From Perognathus longimembris pacificus (Eukaryota > Chordata > Mammalia > Rodentia > Heteromyidae): a DNA stretch of 64,000 bases. This document shows positions 36,821 to 49,700 of this stretch, one piece after another. The notes under the pieces were generated by a model that saw nothing but the letters and a program-made list of their open reading frames with translations, ran no database searches and had not been told where the DNA came from. The first letter of the stretch is position 1. Every line of letters begins with the position of its first letter. The position numbers and the translations under genes are program-made. Location: the NCBI RefSeq assembly GCF_023159225.1, contig NC_063176.1, forward strand, positions 6,026,963 to 6,090,962, read 5' to 3'.

Positions 36821-38294
36821 ATACTTGAACAGAAGATAGGTTATGGAATTATGACTATCACAATAGAAAATAAAACGAATTGTCCATTTCTTGATAAAAA
36901 TTAAATCTCAAATAATAACAAGCCTGTGCCCATCTGTGAAAGGTTTGTATCTGAGGGGCATGGACAGGATTTACAAATTGCTAAGTTCCAACACAGCCTA
37001 TTGTGGTAGAGTGGGAGGAGTAACCAACAGCTACAGATTGTGTATGATCATTAAAGATTCTTAATGGGGATACGGTACAATTTCAAAAAAGCAGAATCTA
37101 AAACTGAATAAGAGAGAACAAAATTTTGTTAAAGAAGACTTTGTAAGAAATATTGTAAAATAATTTGTCTCTAACAAAAGCTTGGTGGGAGGCAGAAACA
37201 AAACCTAATCACAATCCAAGTCTATCTTCTCTACAAAATCTTTGATCTAAGAATTTCATATGAAATGTGTATTCCTATAAAACTATTCTACCTAGTACAA
37301 GGAAGATTCACAAGAAAGCATTTAAATACTTCCAAAGTTTTATTTTCTTCTTTCCAGGTTAGTCTTGATTAAGCCTCTTTGTTCTTTTGTGTTTTTATCA
37401 CAACATAATCATGTGTAACACATACTTGTCTACTTGTATTTCTAGTCATTCTTCCTTCTTAATTATGGCCATATTTTCATTATTTCCATTATTCATAATC
37501 AGCCCATTACTTGTGAAATTCATTTTGTAAAGCTTGGTTAAAGTATATTCTTCCAGAAGAGACATAAAATTGCCTGCTTCAGTAATACTGCTTTTAGTTC
37601 CATATTAGTGACTATTTAGATCAGAGGAATTTAAGCTAGAAGCAATCTGGTAAATTAGATAAGTGGAATGTAGGGAATTGTACTTCCTAAAATGCTATAT
37701 TTTTAATGAAGTCAATGAAGTAATTGGTAGATATAGGAGGAAAGACCCATATCAGCAAAATTCATTGAAGACTTCCAAACACCAGCATGTGAAACTTTTT
37801 AAGGCCTGTATGTTATCCAAAATCTACCTGATGATTATTTCTTCTTTGCCAGACATAACTTACCTAATTGTGTTTGTTACAATCTATATAATATATTATA
37901 ATATATTATAATATGTTATAATATATTATAATATAATATAATATAATCTATTTTCCAAGCTAAACTTTCCTCAATCAGGTTAGGGATCCTGTTAAACAGT
38001 TTCATAGTTTCCTCAGTTTATTCATGGAGACGTTACCAGAATTTTCATTATAGAATTGTTTGTGGAGATATTTACTTAATATTTGGCCTGCCAATAGATT
38101 CAAGACACTGGGTAAAGTTTGTTTTGTTCCTGGTAAGCTCTCACTACTCAGCAAGGTGCTTATAACATATTAGGCATTTGTTTCTTATATTCACTAACTT
38201 TTCATTATGAGAAGGAAAGTCAATTTTGAGTTTTAGTTTGCTAGTCTGATTCTGTTTTATTTTCATCGATGTTTTCCTACAATGGAAAAATGTA
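36821..38294. other. Unique AT-rich DNA with an ATAAT minisatellite
   Basis: Single-copy except for a TATAA/ATATTATA array at 37885-37948. An 82-codon frame at 37663 is not protein-like. Confidence 0.55.
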
Positions 38295-38520
38295 AGCCAG
38301 ATGTTAGTGGCACCCACCTCTAATCCCAGCTATGGAAGAGGTAGAAATTGGAATGAAAATGGTTTGAGACTAGTCTGGATAAAAGTGCATGAGATGTCTT
38401 CTTAACAGAAAAAGCTGCACGTGGTGGCCTGTGCCTGTCCTTCCTTGCTAAGGCAGGAAGTAAACGAGGAAATAGCCAAGGGTCTAAAGGTGTTGAGACC
38501 TTATTGCAGAATATTTAGAG
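38295..38520 (+). mobile_element. Two 7SL-like (B1-type) monomers in tandem
   Basis: The first head is 'gccagatgttagtggcaccc' followed by 'ctctaatcccagctatgg'. The second begins near 38411 with 'gctgcacgtggtggcctgtg' and 'ccttgctaaggcagg'. Both are decayed but in the same orientation and adjacent. Confidence 0.5.
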
Positions 38521-38924
38521 CAAATACATAGAGCAAAAAGGACCTGATGAATGGCTTGTGTTGTAGAGCCACTTGACTTCTCAAGAGTCTGAGTTAATCT
38601 AGCACCACACTGCTTTCATTTATGCTAAGTAAATACTTGCTGAATGTTGATGATACACTCATTAATTTTGTTCAAATAATTTCTATCCCGTCTAACAGGG
38701 AGAGACACTTTATTTTTTCATAGCATTGCCATAATGATTTATTTAAAAAGAATTCAACAGAGAATACAGGTACCTCATGGTGTGTAAGCTATTACTCTTT
38801 TAGAGAAGACCACGTTTGGAAGACTTTATTTAACAACGTTTTGTGTTTCACTGAAAATCTAGTATACAGTTCCCTCTCATCTAGGCCACTGGGAACCATT
38901 TAAAATTTAGAAGAGGCTATTTCT
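38521..38924. other. Unique AT-rich DNA
   Basis: Nothing recognised. Confidence 0.45.
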
Positions 38925-39372
38925 ATATGATAATATACACATAGCTATTGGGCCCTTTTGATCCTCTCCTAAGAATATCCTTTTTTGATATAGAAATGAA
39001 CTCCAAGAAATGGAAACAAGAGGATTTTTATTTCACTTTTTGAGGGTATTTTTCTTCTGCTTTTCCCCCCCTTTTGTTACTTTTTTTTTTATTTCTATAC
39101 TTCCTCCCTAATGTAAGATTATCTGATTTGGAGAAGGGACAGGGAAGCACAGAAATTGTGGGACAGAGGGTGAGCTAATGCAGCACTGATACTCAGTAGC
39201 CACTACGTTAAAAATAAACATCACAACTTGAAGAGGAGGGGTTCTGTGAGGAAAAAAATGCAAGAAAATGGGGAAGAAATGACACTGTTCAAAAAGGAAT
39301 GTACTCGATACCTGACATTTGTAACCGTTACTACTCTGTACATCACTATTACAATAAGAATGTTACTAAAAT
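38925..39372 (+). mobile_element. L1 3' end, older subfamily
   Basis: Same 3' UTR type as 32656-33356 ('gaactccaagaaatggaaac', 'ccccccttttgtta', 'gtgagctaatgcagc', 'tactctgtacatcac'). Diverged. Confidence 0.82.
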
Positions 39373-39561
39373 CAAAGCAGTTCTTAGTATTTCTCATATA
39401 CTTAAGTATAACATCGGTGATTTTTAGGGATCTCTGGAACTAATAGCAGGTGTGTCTGAACAGAGAGAGTGAAGAAGGGTGAATAATTTTAAATACTTAA
39501 AATATGTGCGAAATTGGAGTTGGTGATTTTTAACATTGTGTGTATGTTTAGAATGTGTTAG

Positions 39562-39832
39562 TTCATATCCAACTTATTGTTTGTGTGTATCACTGTTGCA
39601 TTGGTTTTCCCTTTGTCCTCTGTCTCACAATTTTGTTATTACCCTTCCATAACTGAGATAAATATATACACAATACTTGGGGAGGGAAGGATTGGGGAAA
39701 GAGGGAAAGTGGGAGAAAAATGAGGAAAGGAGTAACAATGCTAGACAAGAAATGTATTCACCATTGTACATATGTAACTGCAACCCATCTGTATATCACC
39801 GTGACAATAAAATATATTCTTTTTTTAAAAAA
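39562..39832 (+). mobile_element. L1 3' end with 5' inversion and target duplication
   Basis: 39562-39680 is L1 3' UTR in minus orientation ('ctgttgcattggttttccc' on +). 39681-39832 is the adjoining downstream 3' UTR in plus orientation ('gaggaaaggagtaacaatgc', 'gtgacaataaaatatattc'). The flank 'agaatgtgttag' (39550-39561) matches 'agaatgttttag' (39833-39844) at 11 of 12. This is a twin-primed insertion. Confidence 0.88.
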
Positions 39833-39844
39833 AGAATGTTTTAG

Positions 39845-40538
39845 CATATTGAAATACAATGTTTTAACCTGCTTTATTTTTACCTCTTTTCCAATTTTAT
39901 GAAATACTACCCATAAATTTCAAAATAGCTGCAAATTATTCCATTTTGTATGTAACTGTGAAACTTACCTTACTTGTTTAAGATACAAATAGATTCATGT
40001 TATTACACTTAATCACATTGACCTTGTTCTGGCCTCGCTAGCAGGAAATCCATTATTTTTCTCCTGAGACCATCCTTGCCTGGAATCATTTAAGAAGCCT
40101 AAGCATGGACTCATTCAGTCCCAAGTATTCAATGATGTTTTCAAATATCAGGCAGAGTGATAACTACAAAGTCGATCTCAGCATAGCTTTGGCCACTGTC
40201 ACAAATAGTTGCTAATGGGAATTGATTGCATATTGTCCACTGAATGCTTGTCCAGTACAACAACTATTCTCTGGCTGGTGGTGGCTCCTGGTCAGACAGT
40301 AAATGCCCTGTTTCTCAGTTTAAGGATTACATCCCTTTTTTCTTTCACAAATGCATTCTTACATATTCTTTTAAAGACTATTGGAGCACAAGGTAAGAGA
40401 TTTCCAGTCTTAATCACAGACTTTGATATGAGAAACTAGGACTTCATGTACATTTTGTTCTTTTCCGCATAGAGACACTAAGAAAACCTTTTTCCTGCAC
40501 AACTTGAGCTTCCCTACCCTGTGTTAGTCTTGTCAAGG

Positions 40539-40540
<2 letters not shown>
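39845..40540. other. Unique DNA
   Basis: 40010-40440 is less AT-rich than its surroundings and repeat-free. A 76-codon frame at 40209 is unrecognised. Confidence 0.45.
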
Positions 40541-40607
<67 letters not shown>

Positions 40608-40627
40608 GGATATAGATATAGATATAT
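40541..40627. repeat. (GATA)n microsatellite
   Basis: About 17 pure GATA units grading into GATATA. Confidence 0.97.
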
Positions 40628-40963
40628 CAGGAAAGGAGAGTAGGTCTAATTTTTTCCAATGCTTTATATTCTAGGACTTGTTATCTTATAAAGAAGTAGG
40701 TTTTCCAATTGGGACATTCACTCATCTTTTGCCCTGTCAAAAATCATGCATTGTATAATAACAATGTGCCAAGTATTCTTAAGCTATTTATAGCCATAAC
40801 AGTGAGACAAACATAAAGCCGTCTAATCTGGAACATAAATTCCTACCTTAGAAACCAAAAATCAAACAGAGAGATTAATAAATTAAGATCTATTAAGCAG
40901 TGAGTAATCCTTTGGCAGGCATGGCATTTATGTTAATAACTCAAGGTCAAGAATGCATGAAGC

Positions 40964-41174
40964 GGGGCTGGGAATGTGGCCTAGTGGCAAGAGCGCTTGC
41001 CTCATATACATGAGGCCCTGGGTTCGATTCCCCAGCACCACATATACAGAAAATGGCCAGAAGGGGCGCTGTGGCTCAAGTGGCAGAGTGCTAGCCTTGA
41101 GAGGGAAGAAGCCAGGGACAGTGCTCAGGCCCTGAGTCCAAGGCCCAGGACTGGCCAAAAAAAAAAAAAAAAAT
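40964..41174 (+). mobile_element. IDL-Geo dimeric SINE, full length
   Basis: Near-consensus dimer with a long A tail and a perfect 14-bp duplication 'agaatgcatgaagc' at 40950-40963 and 41175-41188. The A and B boxes of the ID-like half are intact ('ggttcgattcc'). Confidence 0.96.
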
Positions 41175-41188
41175 AGAATGCATGAAGC

Positions 41189-41734
41189 ATCGAAAGGTAT
41201 AGGTGAAAAGGGTTTCAAGTAGTGTAAAAGTCCTAGAAGTGAAATATTCTTTGGGTATTACAGGAGAAGATATAAAACCAAACCAGTGCATCTAAGAATG
41301 CACATTTGCCACTGTTAAAGTGAATGCTAAATGTGCACAGAGGTAAGCTTGTCAAAGAACAACAAAGGCTTTGTGCCTCAATGACCAGTTTTTATCCTTT
41401 TAAATACAATTAAATGCTATTTAAGTTATTAAGTAAGATAGTGTAATCATTTATTTTTTGAGGATCATACTGATTGAAGTGTATAGAATAAATCTTCTAT
41501 GGATTTAAATTGAAGCAGGGATAATATTTTGGGGGCTATTTTTACTGATATAAGCAAAAATTAATATAGTTTTAGAAGAAAGAGAAAATGGGGTAGATGA
41601 GATAACTACCAGGAAAAAGTAGTAGTCGTATCAAAAATCTCACATTATAAAATAAAATTAAATATAAAAATAAAAATTAAATATATAAAATATAAAAATA
41701 TACGTGAATCTCATCAGAAAAAACAGAGGTGTAC
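41189..41734. other. Unique AT-rich DNA
   Basis: Nothing recognised; an A/T low-complexity run at 41645-41700. Confidence 0.5.
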
Positions 41735-41746
41735 AAATAGAACAAC

Positions 41747-42233
41747 AGGATGGAGGAAAATTGTGGGGGAGATCAACATAGCTCAATAGCTATGTCCATA
41801 TGAACACTTAAGCAAAATGAACTCCAAATGATAGAAATAAGCGGTTTATCATTGTGCTTGTTATGTTCAATGTACCATATGAAGTGATGCCATTTTATTT
41901 TGTCTTTCTTCTCCATGGTTTTTCCCCTGTGACTGATTTTGGTACCCTAGGTATTGTATATACATTTATTGGAACCAGGGAAGGGTAGGGGGACATCAAA
42001 ATGGAGAGACAAAGGGCAAAAGGCAAACCAATGCAACAGCAAAACTTACAAAACTGTATGCTCTAACTCAAATGTACAACCAGTGGGAGGAGGGGGTTGT
42101 TAAGGAGGGGGAAAGGTGGAAGAAAAATGAGGAAGGAGGTAACCAGTTTAATAAGAAATGTACTTATGTATGAAACTGTAACCCCTCAGTACATGACTTT
42201 GATAACAAAGAAATTAATTAATTAATAAAAAAG
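41747..42233 (+). mobile_element. L1 3' end with target duplication
   Basis: 3' UTR from 'agctcaatagctatgtcc' to 'gaaactgtaacccctcagt', ending in an (AATT)n A-rich tail. Flanks 'aaatagaacaac' (41735-41746) and 'aaatggaacaac' (42234-42245) agree at 11 of 12. Confidence 0.9.
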
Positions 42234-42245
42234 AAATGGAACAAC

Positions 42246-43089
42246 TTATGAAAGGCAATATGATTTTTAAAAGTAAAGGTGACTTTAAGGAAATGATCAT
42301 AGTAAAATGAACATTAAATTTTAAGTCTAATACCTTTAAAATATATTATAAAATTTTATACTCACTATGGTCAGTTTGCAAAAGTTTGTACTCATTTTTA
42401 TTAGTTTAATATGTAAATGGGTATCCAATACTGACATCAAGGCATTAATGAATTAATTTTTCTATTACTCTACTGATCTTATCTATCATTTCCTTTCATC
42501 ATATCCAAAAGTCAGTAGGTTTATTGACATTCACGCAATATATATATACATATATATATATATAAAGATGAAAGACTAAGGAGAAACAATATGAAAGTAG
42601 GAATCTGAACAATGTGCTAAAAATTAGAGTAATGAAGTTCTGAAAAGAAAGTGGATGCAAAATCCTAGATCTCCAGCGAGCTAGACTCGTAATGTTAAAC
42701 AAGCTACATGAATTCTGATACCCTGTTTTCTGATATATAAAACTGAAATGAGGACATATCAACAAGGTTGATAAAAATATTAGAGGAAAACATATATGAA
42801 AGACAATGAGCAAAAACACATATATCTCTTAGAAATAGCAATTTTCCCCAAACAATCTAATGCTAATTGATTTAATTGTCTTTTTACAGATTACTTATAT
42901 TTCAGACACTGTTATGTTACATCTTATACAAGCTATTTAATATGCATGGATCATTGAGAAATGTAGAACATATGGTCTCAACATTCTTGGTAAGTCACGT
43001 AGCCTATATTGCTGCCGTAAGGTAGCTTTATTTTTTTAATTAGAGCTAATTTGAAATCATTATTAAAATCATTGTATCAGAGTCACAGG
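42246..43089. other. Unique AT-rich DNA with (TA)n at 42538-42565
   Basis: Nothing else recognised. Confidence 0.5.
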
Positions 43090-43195
43090 AAGACTTGAAT
43101 TCTTTTGAGGCATTATAAATACTTTTAACATTATGTAACTAACCCTTTCATATATCATCTTTATAATAACAATAAAAATTTCAAAAGATTTAAAA
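43090..43195 (+). mobile_element. L1 3' UTR remnant
   Basis: 'ttatgtaactaaccctttc' and 'tttataataacaataaaaatt' match the terminal part of the L1 3' UTR. Old. Confidence 0.6.
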
Positions 43196-43199
43196 ATAG

Positions 43200-43385
43200 A
43201 ACTTGTCAGTATGAGGATTTGAGCTCAAAAGGCATTTAGTCTATAAGCTGAGCTGTAGCTCTAGCCCTGCTTGTTTTAGTTATCTTCCTGATAATGTCTC
43301 ACTGACTTTTCTGCCTGTTTCTAGACTTGCCCTGCAATCCTCCAAATAAGGAGCTCTGAGTATTGTCATGAACCACCATGGTTGA
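43200..43385 (-). mobile_element. Degraded ID/B1-type SINE
   Basis: Plus-strand 'gctgtagctctagccctgc' (inverse ID-like end) and 'gcaatcctccaaataagg' to 'tcatgaaccaccatgg' (inverse B1 head) are recognisable. Confidence 0.55.
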
Positions 43386-43904
43386 CTTTTTAAAATATTT
43401 AAAAATGATAGCTTGAACTGGAAAATGTTTTGACATTTATTGTGACAAAATATTTTTGATTGAACATTTACTTTTCAAGTACTAGTTTGTTTAAAAAATT
43501 CAATAAATATTCACATACACATGAAATAAAAACAAAATAACAACGAGCATGATAAATCAAGCACAATTTAGTCTTAAAGTTAGGAAAACTGTTAGTGAAT
43601 AATTAATTTTTGTTTGCCTGCAAGACAATTTAACTTCATTATACATTTTAAGTGGTTAAAAGGTATAAAAGGTGGCTTCCTCTAAAGTTTGGTATTTTAT
43701 TTCTTATTAAATTCCCTGAAATTTCCTTACTCTGATATTTTTAAGCCATTCACTTTTGGATGAAAGCATTTGGTAAATCCCTACTCCATGTCACACTTTG
43801 GGAAATGTAATGTATTTCAAAATGAAATGCTTATTAGTTACATTGGAATATGTTAACACATAAGACCTAGCTTTCATTTACTCATGTGGTTTCATTTTTT
43901 TAAT
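43386..43904. other. Unique AT-rich DNA
   Basis: Nothing recognised. Confidence 0.45.
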
Positions 43905-44165
43905 CTTATCTTTTATTATTTCAAGTAGTTGTAGAAAGGAGTTACCATTCAACAAATCACTTTATAAGTACAATACATCTTGATTGATGTCACCCCTTCC
44001 ATCATTCTCTATCTCTCTGATCCCCAAATCCTCCCTCAGTTTTGTTAGTTTCATTGAATATCATGACTACATTCTCCCCCCGCTCCTCTCTTCATTCACC
44101 TACCTCTCTCCCTCCCCTCACCATTTCCCTATACTTTCAAGTGCAAGTCTCTTGTTGACTATGAG
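43905..44165 (-). mobile_element. Old L1 3' UTR, second family
   Basis: The inverse of this stretch contains 'ggggtgacatcaatcaagat', 'tattgtacttat' and 'acaactacttgaaataataa', the same order as at 63290-63458 and 63826-64000. It is an L1-type 3' UTR distinct from the younger family in this window. Confidence 0.6.
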
Positions 44166-44950
44166 CTCCTTCTTCAAAGAAGTTATACTCTTTGAATTCT
44201 GCCCTGTAAATGCTATACTTATCACTAACTGCACTCATCATAATTTTACTTTGAACACGAACTTTCAACTTTGAACTAAGCTAGTATTTATTTTTGCAAA
44301 GATATTCTAAATTGGTAGGGAGAAAAGAGAGAATTTTCATTTGTCAAAGAATTGAATACTGCTTTACCAAGTGAACACATACCTATACACTCACATACTG
44401 TGTGTGTGCTACAATGACTCATGCTTGTATTACTTATTGACAAAAATCCATTAACACACTGGAATGTAGGTAGAGTCTATCAACTGCCCTGACTTTCATT
44501 TCTTAGATTGATGGGTTTTTAGAAAAAAATATAAATGTTTTACTAATGCCAGACTGACTGTCACAAATGACATTGGTTCACTCAAAGGCTATTTCCACAT
44601 TATAGATTGTGACAAATGAAAATGTGTTTCATTCCAAAACTATGTTACAAACCTTGAAAGGTTCAGAAGCTCATTTCAGATAAAGTCTTCAACTTTATAT
44701 GGACGTGATATGCTATAGCTACAAGCCTTCAGTAGGAAATTTCTGGGCACATGATGTCTTATGAAATTCTTAGAAACCGGCTTTCACCATTTAGCAGGGC
44801 TTGCAAAAAATAACTTGCAAATAAAATTTGAAATTTTCTTTAGGACTGATTTTTCCTGTGTGTTCTGAACTTCTTTTGCTTATATAATGTCTATAACCTA
44901 CAGGCCTGATTAAAATTAATGGCTCAAACAAAACAAGAACCAAAATCACT
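44166..44950. other. Unique DNA
   Basis: Nothing recognised. Confidence 0.45.
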
Positions 44951-45068
44951 GAATAATTCCATTTTTCTTAGTTTCCCTTTTTCCAATTCTCATCAATAAG
45001 TTGTCACTGCATAATTCTCTTTTTCTTAGTTTCCATTTTCCCAAAGCCGCATCAAAAAAGTTGTCAAG
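44951..45068. repeat. 59-bp tandem duplication
   Basis: Two head-to-tail copies (44951-45009 and 45010-45068) share 'ttttcttagtttcc' and 'atcaa...aagttgtca', roughly 80% alike by eye. Not a simple repeat. Confidence 0.8.
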
Positions 45069-45427
45069 CAGGTAAGAACATGTAGAAGTGAAATGACTAA
45101 GCACTACAAAAATGAAAACACTTCCTTCTCCTAGAGATATAATATTGCTTAGTTCCAAATCTATTTTTCAGACTTGATAATAGCCTTAAGTTGCACATAT
45201 AGAAAATGTTTGGAAGAAATTAAAATTTCAAACCAAGTTGGTAAGTTGAAGCCTAGAATGAACCTAACTGTTGGTTTGAAAATAAAAAGCTGTCTGATGG
45301 TCCCATAAAGTGATTTGTTTTTGCATCTTTTTAACACAATTTCCTGATTTCCATTTCACAGATACTTTCCTGCCTCCTATCTTTGTTCCTCTCAGGAAGT
45401 ATAATTGTATTCTTCTATTCCTAATAA
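45069..45427. other. Unique DNA
   Basis: Nothing recognised. Confidence 0.45.
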
Positions 45428-45620
45428 TTGCAACTTGCTGTGGTTTGAATATTAGGGTCAGCACACTATTCACTAATGGAAGTTCAAGTCTCAAGTGTTG
45501 AAAATAACAGGACATGAAATATTATGGAGTAAAAGACTGTTATGTGTGAGATTAGTGTCTTTATAAGAGGTATTCCAGTTGCTTTTCCTTCTGTCCTGTG
45601 GAGATAAAGATAAAGACATA
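45428..45620 (+). mobile_element. MLT1-like MaLR LTR remnant
   Basis: Starts like an MLT1 LTR ('tgctgtggtttgaatatta') and later has 'gattagtgtctttataagag', corresponding to the 'attagtgcccttataaaag' landmark of MLT1. Ancient non-coding LTR fragment with internal gaps. Confidence 0.55.
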
Positions 45621-45845
45621 CCTTCAGGGCATTTTCTTTATTATTATTATTTTGCTAATCTATCTAAAAACATCTGAGAGATAATATCACCCTAATGAAT
45701 TTGCAGTTATATTTCTTAATAATTGAGCATTTTTCTGAGAATTCACCTTTATGTTCTATATTAGAGTTTGTTTAATATCATGTTATTTCCAAAGAATAAT
45801 ATGAGAGTTTTACTCTATGTTTCAGTGGCTAGGAATCTATTACAT
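45621..45845. other. Unique AT-rich DNA
   Basis: Nothing recognised. Confidence 0.4.
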
Positions 45846-46047
45846 AGTAGTGAGGGAATATGGCTCAGTGGTAAAGTGCTTGCCTCGTATACATGAAACT
45901 CTGGATTCAATTCCTCAGCACCACATATGTAGAAAAAGACAGAAGTGGTGCTGTGGCTCAAGTGGCAGAGTGCTAGCCTTGAGCAAAAAGAAGCCCGGGA
46001 CAGTACTCAGGCCCTGAGTTCAAGCCCCAGGACTGACAAAAAAAATA
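45846..46047 (+). mobile_element. IDL-Geo dimeric SINE
   Basis: Both halves present ('atatggctcagtggtaaagt', 'gctgtggctcaagtggcag'). Slightly diverged; short A tail; no clear duplication. Confidence 0.92.
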
Positions 46048-46564
46048 GGTTGTTACACTAAAAAGTTCCCATTCAGCAAATTAGTATCTGAATATGTACT
46101 AAGAACTTTAATTATGCATTTAACTTCCACCTATGTCATAATAATAAGTCTATAGGTATTCAAAATACCTTACTTGAAGAATAAAAAAGAATAACAAAAT
46201 TAAAATGTGGTACTTTTCTTTAAGATCCAAAAATATATGTAATAAAAAGATCTTCCAAAAACATTGCCAGTTTTTCAAGAGTGGAGAAGCATCAAGTTGT
46301 GGATTGCTAAGGTTTTCAGCATGTTTAGGATCCCAGAAAAGAAGCCCTAGCAAAGCGATTCTCAGATGTTGAGACGCACTGGGAAGTAGAGCCGGAAGTG
46401 TAACAACAGTCCCGGATGGATGGAGCTGAGCTTTTCAGTCTTAATTTTATCATTTTTTTCTTTCATTGAGCTATACCCCCAATGAAGTTCAATTGTTATT
46501 TTATTGTTTGACACAACCTGAATATATCAGTCTCAATTTTCAACTGTGTTACACAATTTAAATA
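46048..46564. other. Unique DNA
   Basis: A short ID-like end ('ttgagctatacccccaatg') at 46468-46487 is the only repeat hint. Confidence 0.4.
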
Positions 46565-46768
46565 AAGCATTTTCTTTTTTATTAATTTAGTTTATTGTTA
46601 TTCTAGAAGTGATTTCCTGAAGGATTACAATTACATGAATCAGGTAATGAGTGCATTTCCTTTCCTACAGTGGCTCTTGTTCCCTCAACCTTCTCTGGGT
46701 CCCTGCCTCCTCCTCTTGTCTCCACCCCTGTACCCTTCCCCACCCTTCTGAAGGTACAAGATGAATAC
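46565..46768 (-). mobile_element. L1 3' UTR fragment
   Basis: 'ggattacaattacatgaatc' and 'aggtaatgagtgcatttcc' on + are the inverse of the L1 3' UTR end. Diverged, 5'-truncated at about 46768. Confidence 0.75.
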
Positions 46769-49700
46769 ATCATACATAAAGAAGAGAACAGCCTCAAAAA
46801 TTAAACACCAAAAGAGAGAGGTCTCTATCATTTTATTACCCAAATTTATCCCACAAGGGACTTTCATTATGACATTTATTAGTTGCATATACTGTCTTTT
46901 GATCAAATTCAACTCCATCTATATTACTATTCTTTAAGTTTTAAATTGCTGAATAGCACTCATAATACTTATGAAATACACTAATATCAAATCTGTGTAG
47001 CCAAGTTTTTAGTAACTATGATCTCATCAAGAATTATAATGTGTCAAACATGCACTATAATTTTCTAGTATGTATTCCCAGTGTAAAACAACTTTCAAAT
47101 ATAATTCTAGTTTCTTATCAACTTGTGCTTGAATGTATCATTTAAAAAATCCACTCAACTTTCTGTGTCTAGATGATCTTTTATGGATATTATTTATATG
47201 AACTTATGCAAATAGTATTTACATATAATATACTATTTTTACATATTTGTATATGAATATTATTTTCTTAATTTTAATGGCTATAGAATTTCAGTAATTC
47301 TTGACATTAAGTTAAACTTTTCCAATCAAGTTCTCCATTTTGATTTAATGTTTTATATGAGGAAGTTTTAAAATATGTATAAAGGGCACTCAAAATGCCA
47401 GTATTTACCCCTAACCACAAGCCGTATTTTCAGTAGAATTGACATACATCTCTCTATATAAGTAGGGAAATATTATGCAGCAGTAATATGTATATGTATA
47501 TGCAAAAATAATGGTGATTCCCACATATTAAACATAATGAGAAAGAATTCAGGTACAAAAAGGAAACGTTATATCTTTATTTGACTGATTAACTGAAGCC
47601 ATTCTGCACAACCCTGTTACGATAACATTAAAAATGCATGATAGGAAAAATAGTAACATATTACAATTCTTTCTGCGAAGAAATCACCACAGTAAAGGAT
47701 AATGGAAGGTAAAAGAAGTCAGTTTAGAGACAATTTGGAGCACAGTTGGAAAAGAGAATGGCTTTCTGCAGTCAGAAGAGAGGCTTCCCTCATATCTGAG
47801 AGTGTTCTATTCCCACTTTGCTCCAATGATAGGTTTTTCTTTGGTAAACTCTGTTTAGCTGTACATATATGATATGTACATATCACAGAAAATATTCAGA
47901 AATATTTCAGAAAATACTCTTTACTTCAGTTTACAAAATCTACAGGCAATTTTTTTCTAAAGTCAGAAAAAAATAGGCTATTGCATTTTCATTGATGGTT
48001 TGGAAAATAACAGCTTACATATTATGCAAATTACAATAATCTACTTCATTCTTTCCTAAATCATCAATTGTTACTTCAACAATTTTCTGTTTTCCAGCTT
48101 ACTTGAGAGTAATTTTCCCTGCCTGCCTTACCAAAATGTGAGAGTATTCTTGTTTCAGTTCTGTTGGGATTTTTCTAGACTATTGGTATTGCTCTGTTTG
48201 AAAGTTAATCAAAATAATGAGAAAAAATCCCCAGCTATCTGAAGAAATGAAATGAAGGTAAAGCTTTATTCTTCTTACTGACTTGCAAGCTTAAAAAAAA
48301 GTTTGCTCTAAAAGTGACTATTGTTTTATTGGGAGCAGTGGCTTTAGAGTGTTTGATAAATGAATATTCATATGCAAAATGAGCCATGTTGAGTAAAATA
48401 AATGAGTTGCTTAGCATTCTCTAATAATGAGTCCAACACCCATTTTGTATTGGCATAAAATGTTTTAGTATTCATCTTCCAGAAATCTAAAACAAAGTAA
48501 AATACTCAGATTTTTTTTCTAATTTTCAATTCATGATGTTATTTGATTGTATGTAAAAAAATAAACTACTGCAAAATTATACATAATGTTATATAATTGT
48601 CCAAGATTGGTTATCTGAAGAGACACTGATTCACTGGCCAATTTATGTCTATTTTAAAAAATGATTTATGTACCACAACTGTATGACTAATGCATTTGTG
48701 AGTTTAGGTTGAAGGTTTTAATTCTGCTCACAAGTTACAGGCATATTTCCCACAGGTTGAATTTCTCTGAGTATGCTCAAAGTGTGCAATAATTACTAAC
48801 TAACTAATGGCTCAAAGAGGCTCATAGCTTAACTGACACAGGCACAATACATCACTAAAAATATACTACCAGCATGTAAGAAATAATCAGTTATATTTTC
48901 CTTTCATGTAGATGAATGACATATGATATGATGAGGTAATTTACTCTTTTTTTAATCATTTGTACAACTCTGTTAAAATAACAGAAAATATTAAATACTA
49001 CAAATTTAGCATTGATTCCTATGGGTTCAGAAAATGATACGCTTATAGCAAATGATTGATAATTATTTATGGAATTGATATACTAATTAATTAATAAGCA
49101 ATTTATTAATTTATATCAAAGGCAAAACTTATATCAAAGAAAGATTATAAAAGTTAGATGGTTTGTTAACAATCACATAGGTAATTAAGTTCCTAACAGG
49201 GACCTGAAGAGATCTTTTTAAGTACTGACTTATGCAACATGCTTTAAATTCAAGCTAAGTAAATCATTCAAATTTAGTATAATTTTGAAAAATATCTTAA
49301 GTCATGTCCCTTTCTTTCTTTCCCACTGTCTCTCTTCTGCTCTTTCTCTCCTTTTCTCTATCCTTTTTTTCCGTCTTTTCTTTCTCTTCCACTGTTTCTA
49401 TCTCCCTCTGTCTCTGTCTCTCTTGTCTCGGTCTCCATTAAATATCAGGGACCAAATATCTCCTTGAAGCATCCTCTCTAAATGATCTAACTTTATCCAA
49501 CAATACTCTACCTTTTAAAGACTGAAAAACCACCAAAATAGTGCCACAGACTGGTGGACAAACCTTTAGCATATGGGCTTGTGGAAGGTATTTGAGATCT
49601 AAATTTTAACACAAAGTAAAATGTTATCCTACTATAGAATAGAAAATTTAACAATTTCAATGGTACCGAAATTATTTGATGGATTTAGAAGAAATATTTT

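Noticed and set aside
40541..40627. GATA array as a regulatory GATA-factor cluster.
   Set aside because: It is a plain tetranucleotide microsatellite; regulatory meaning cannot be supported.
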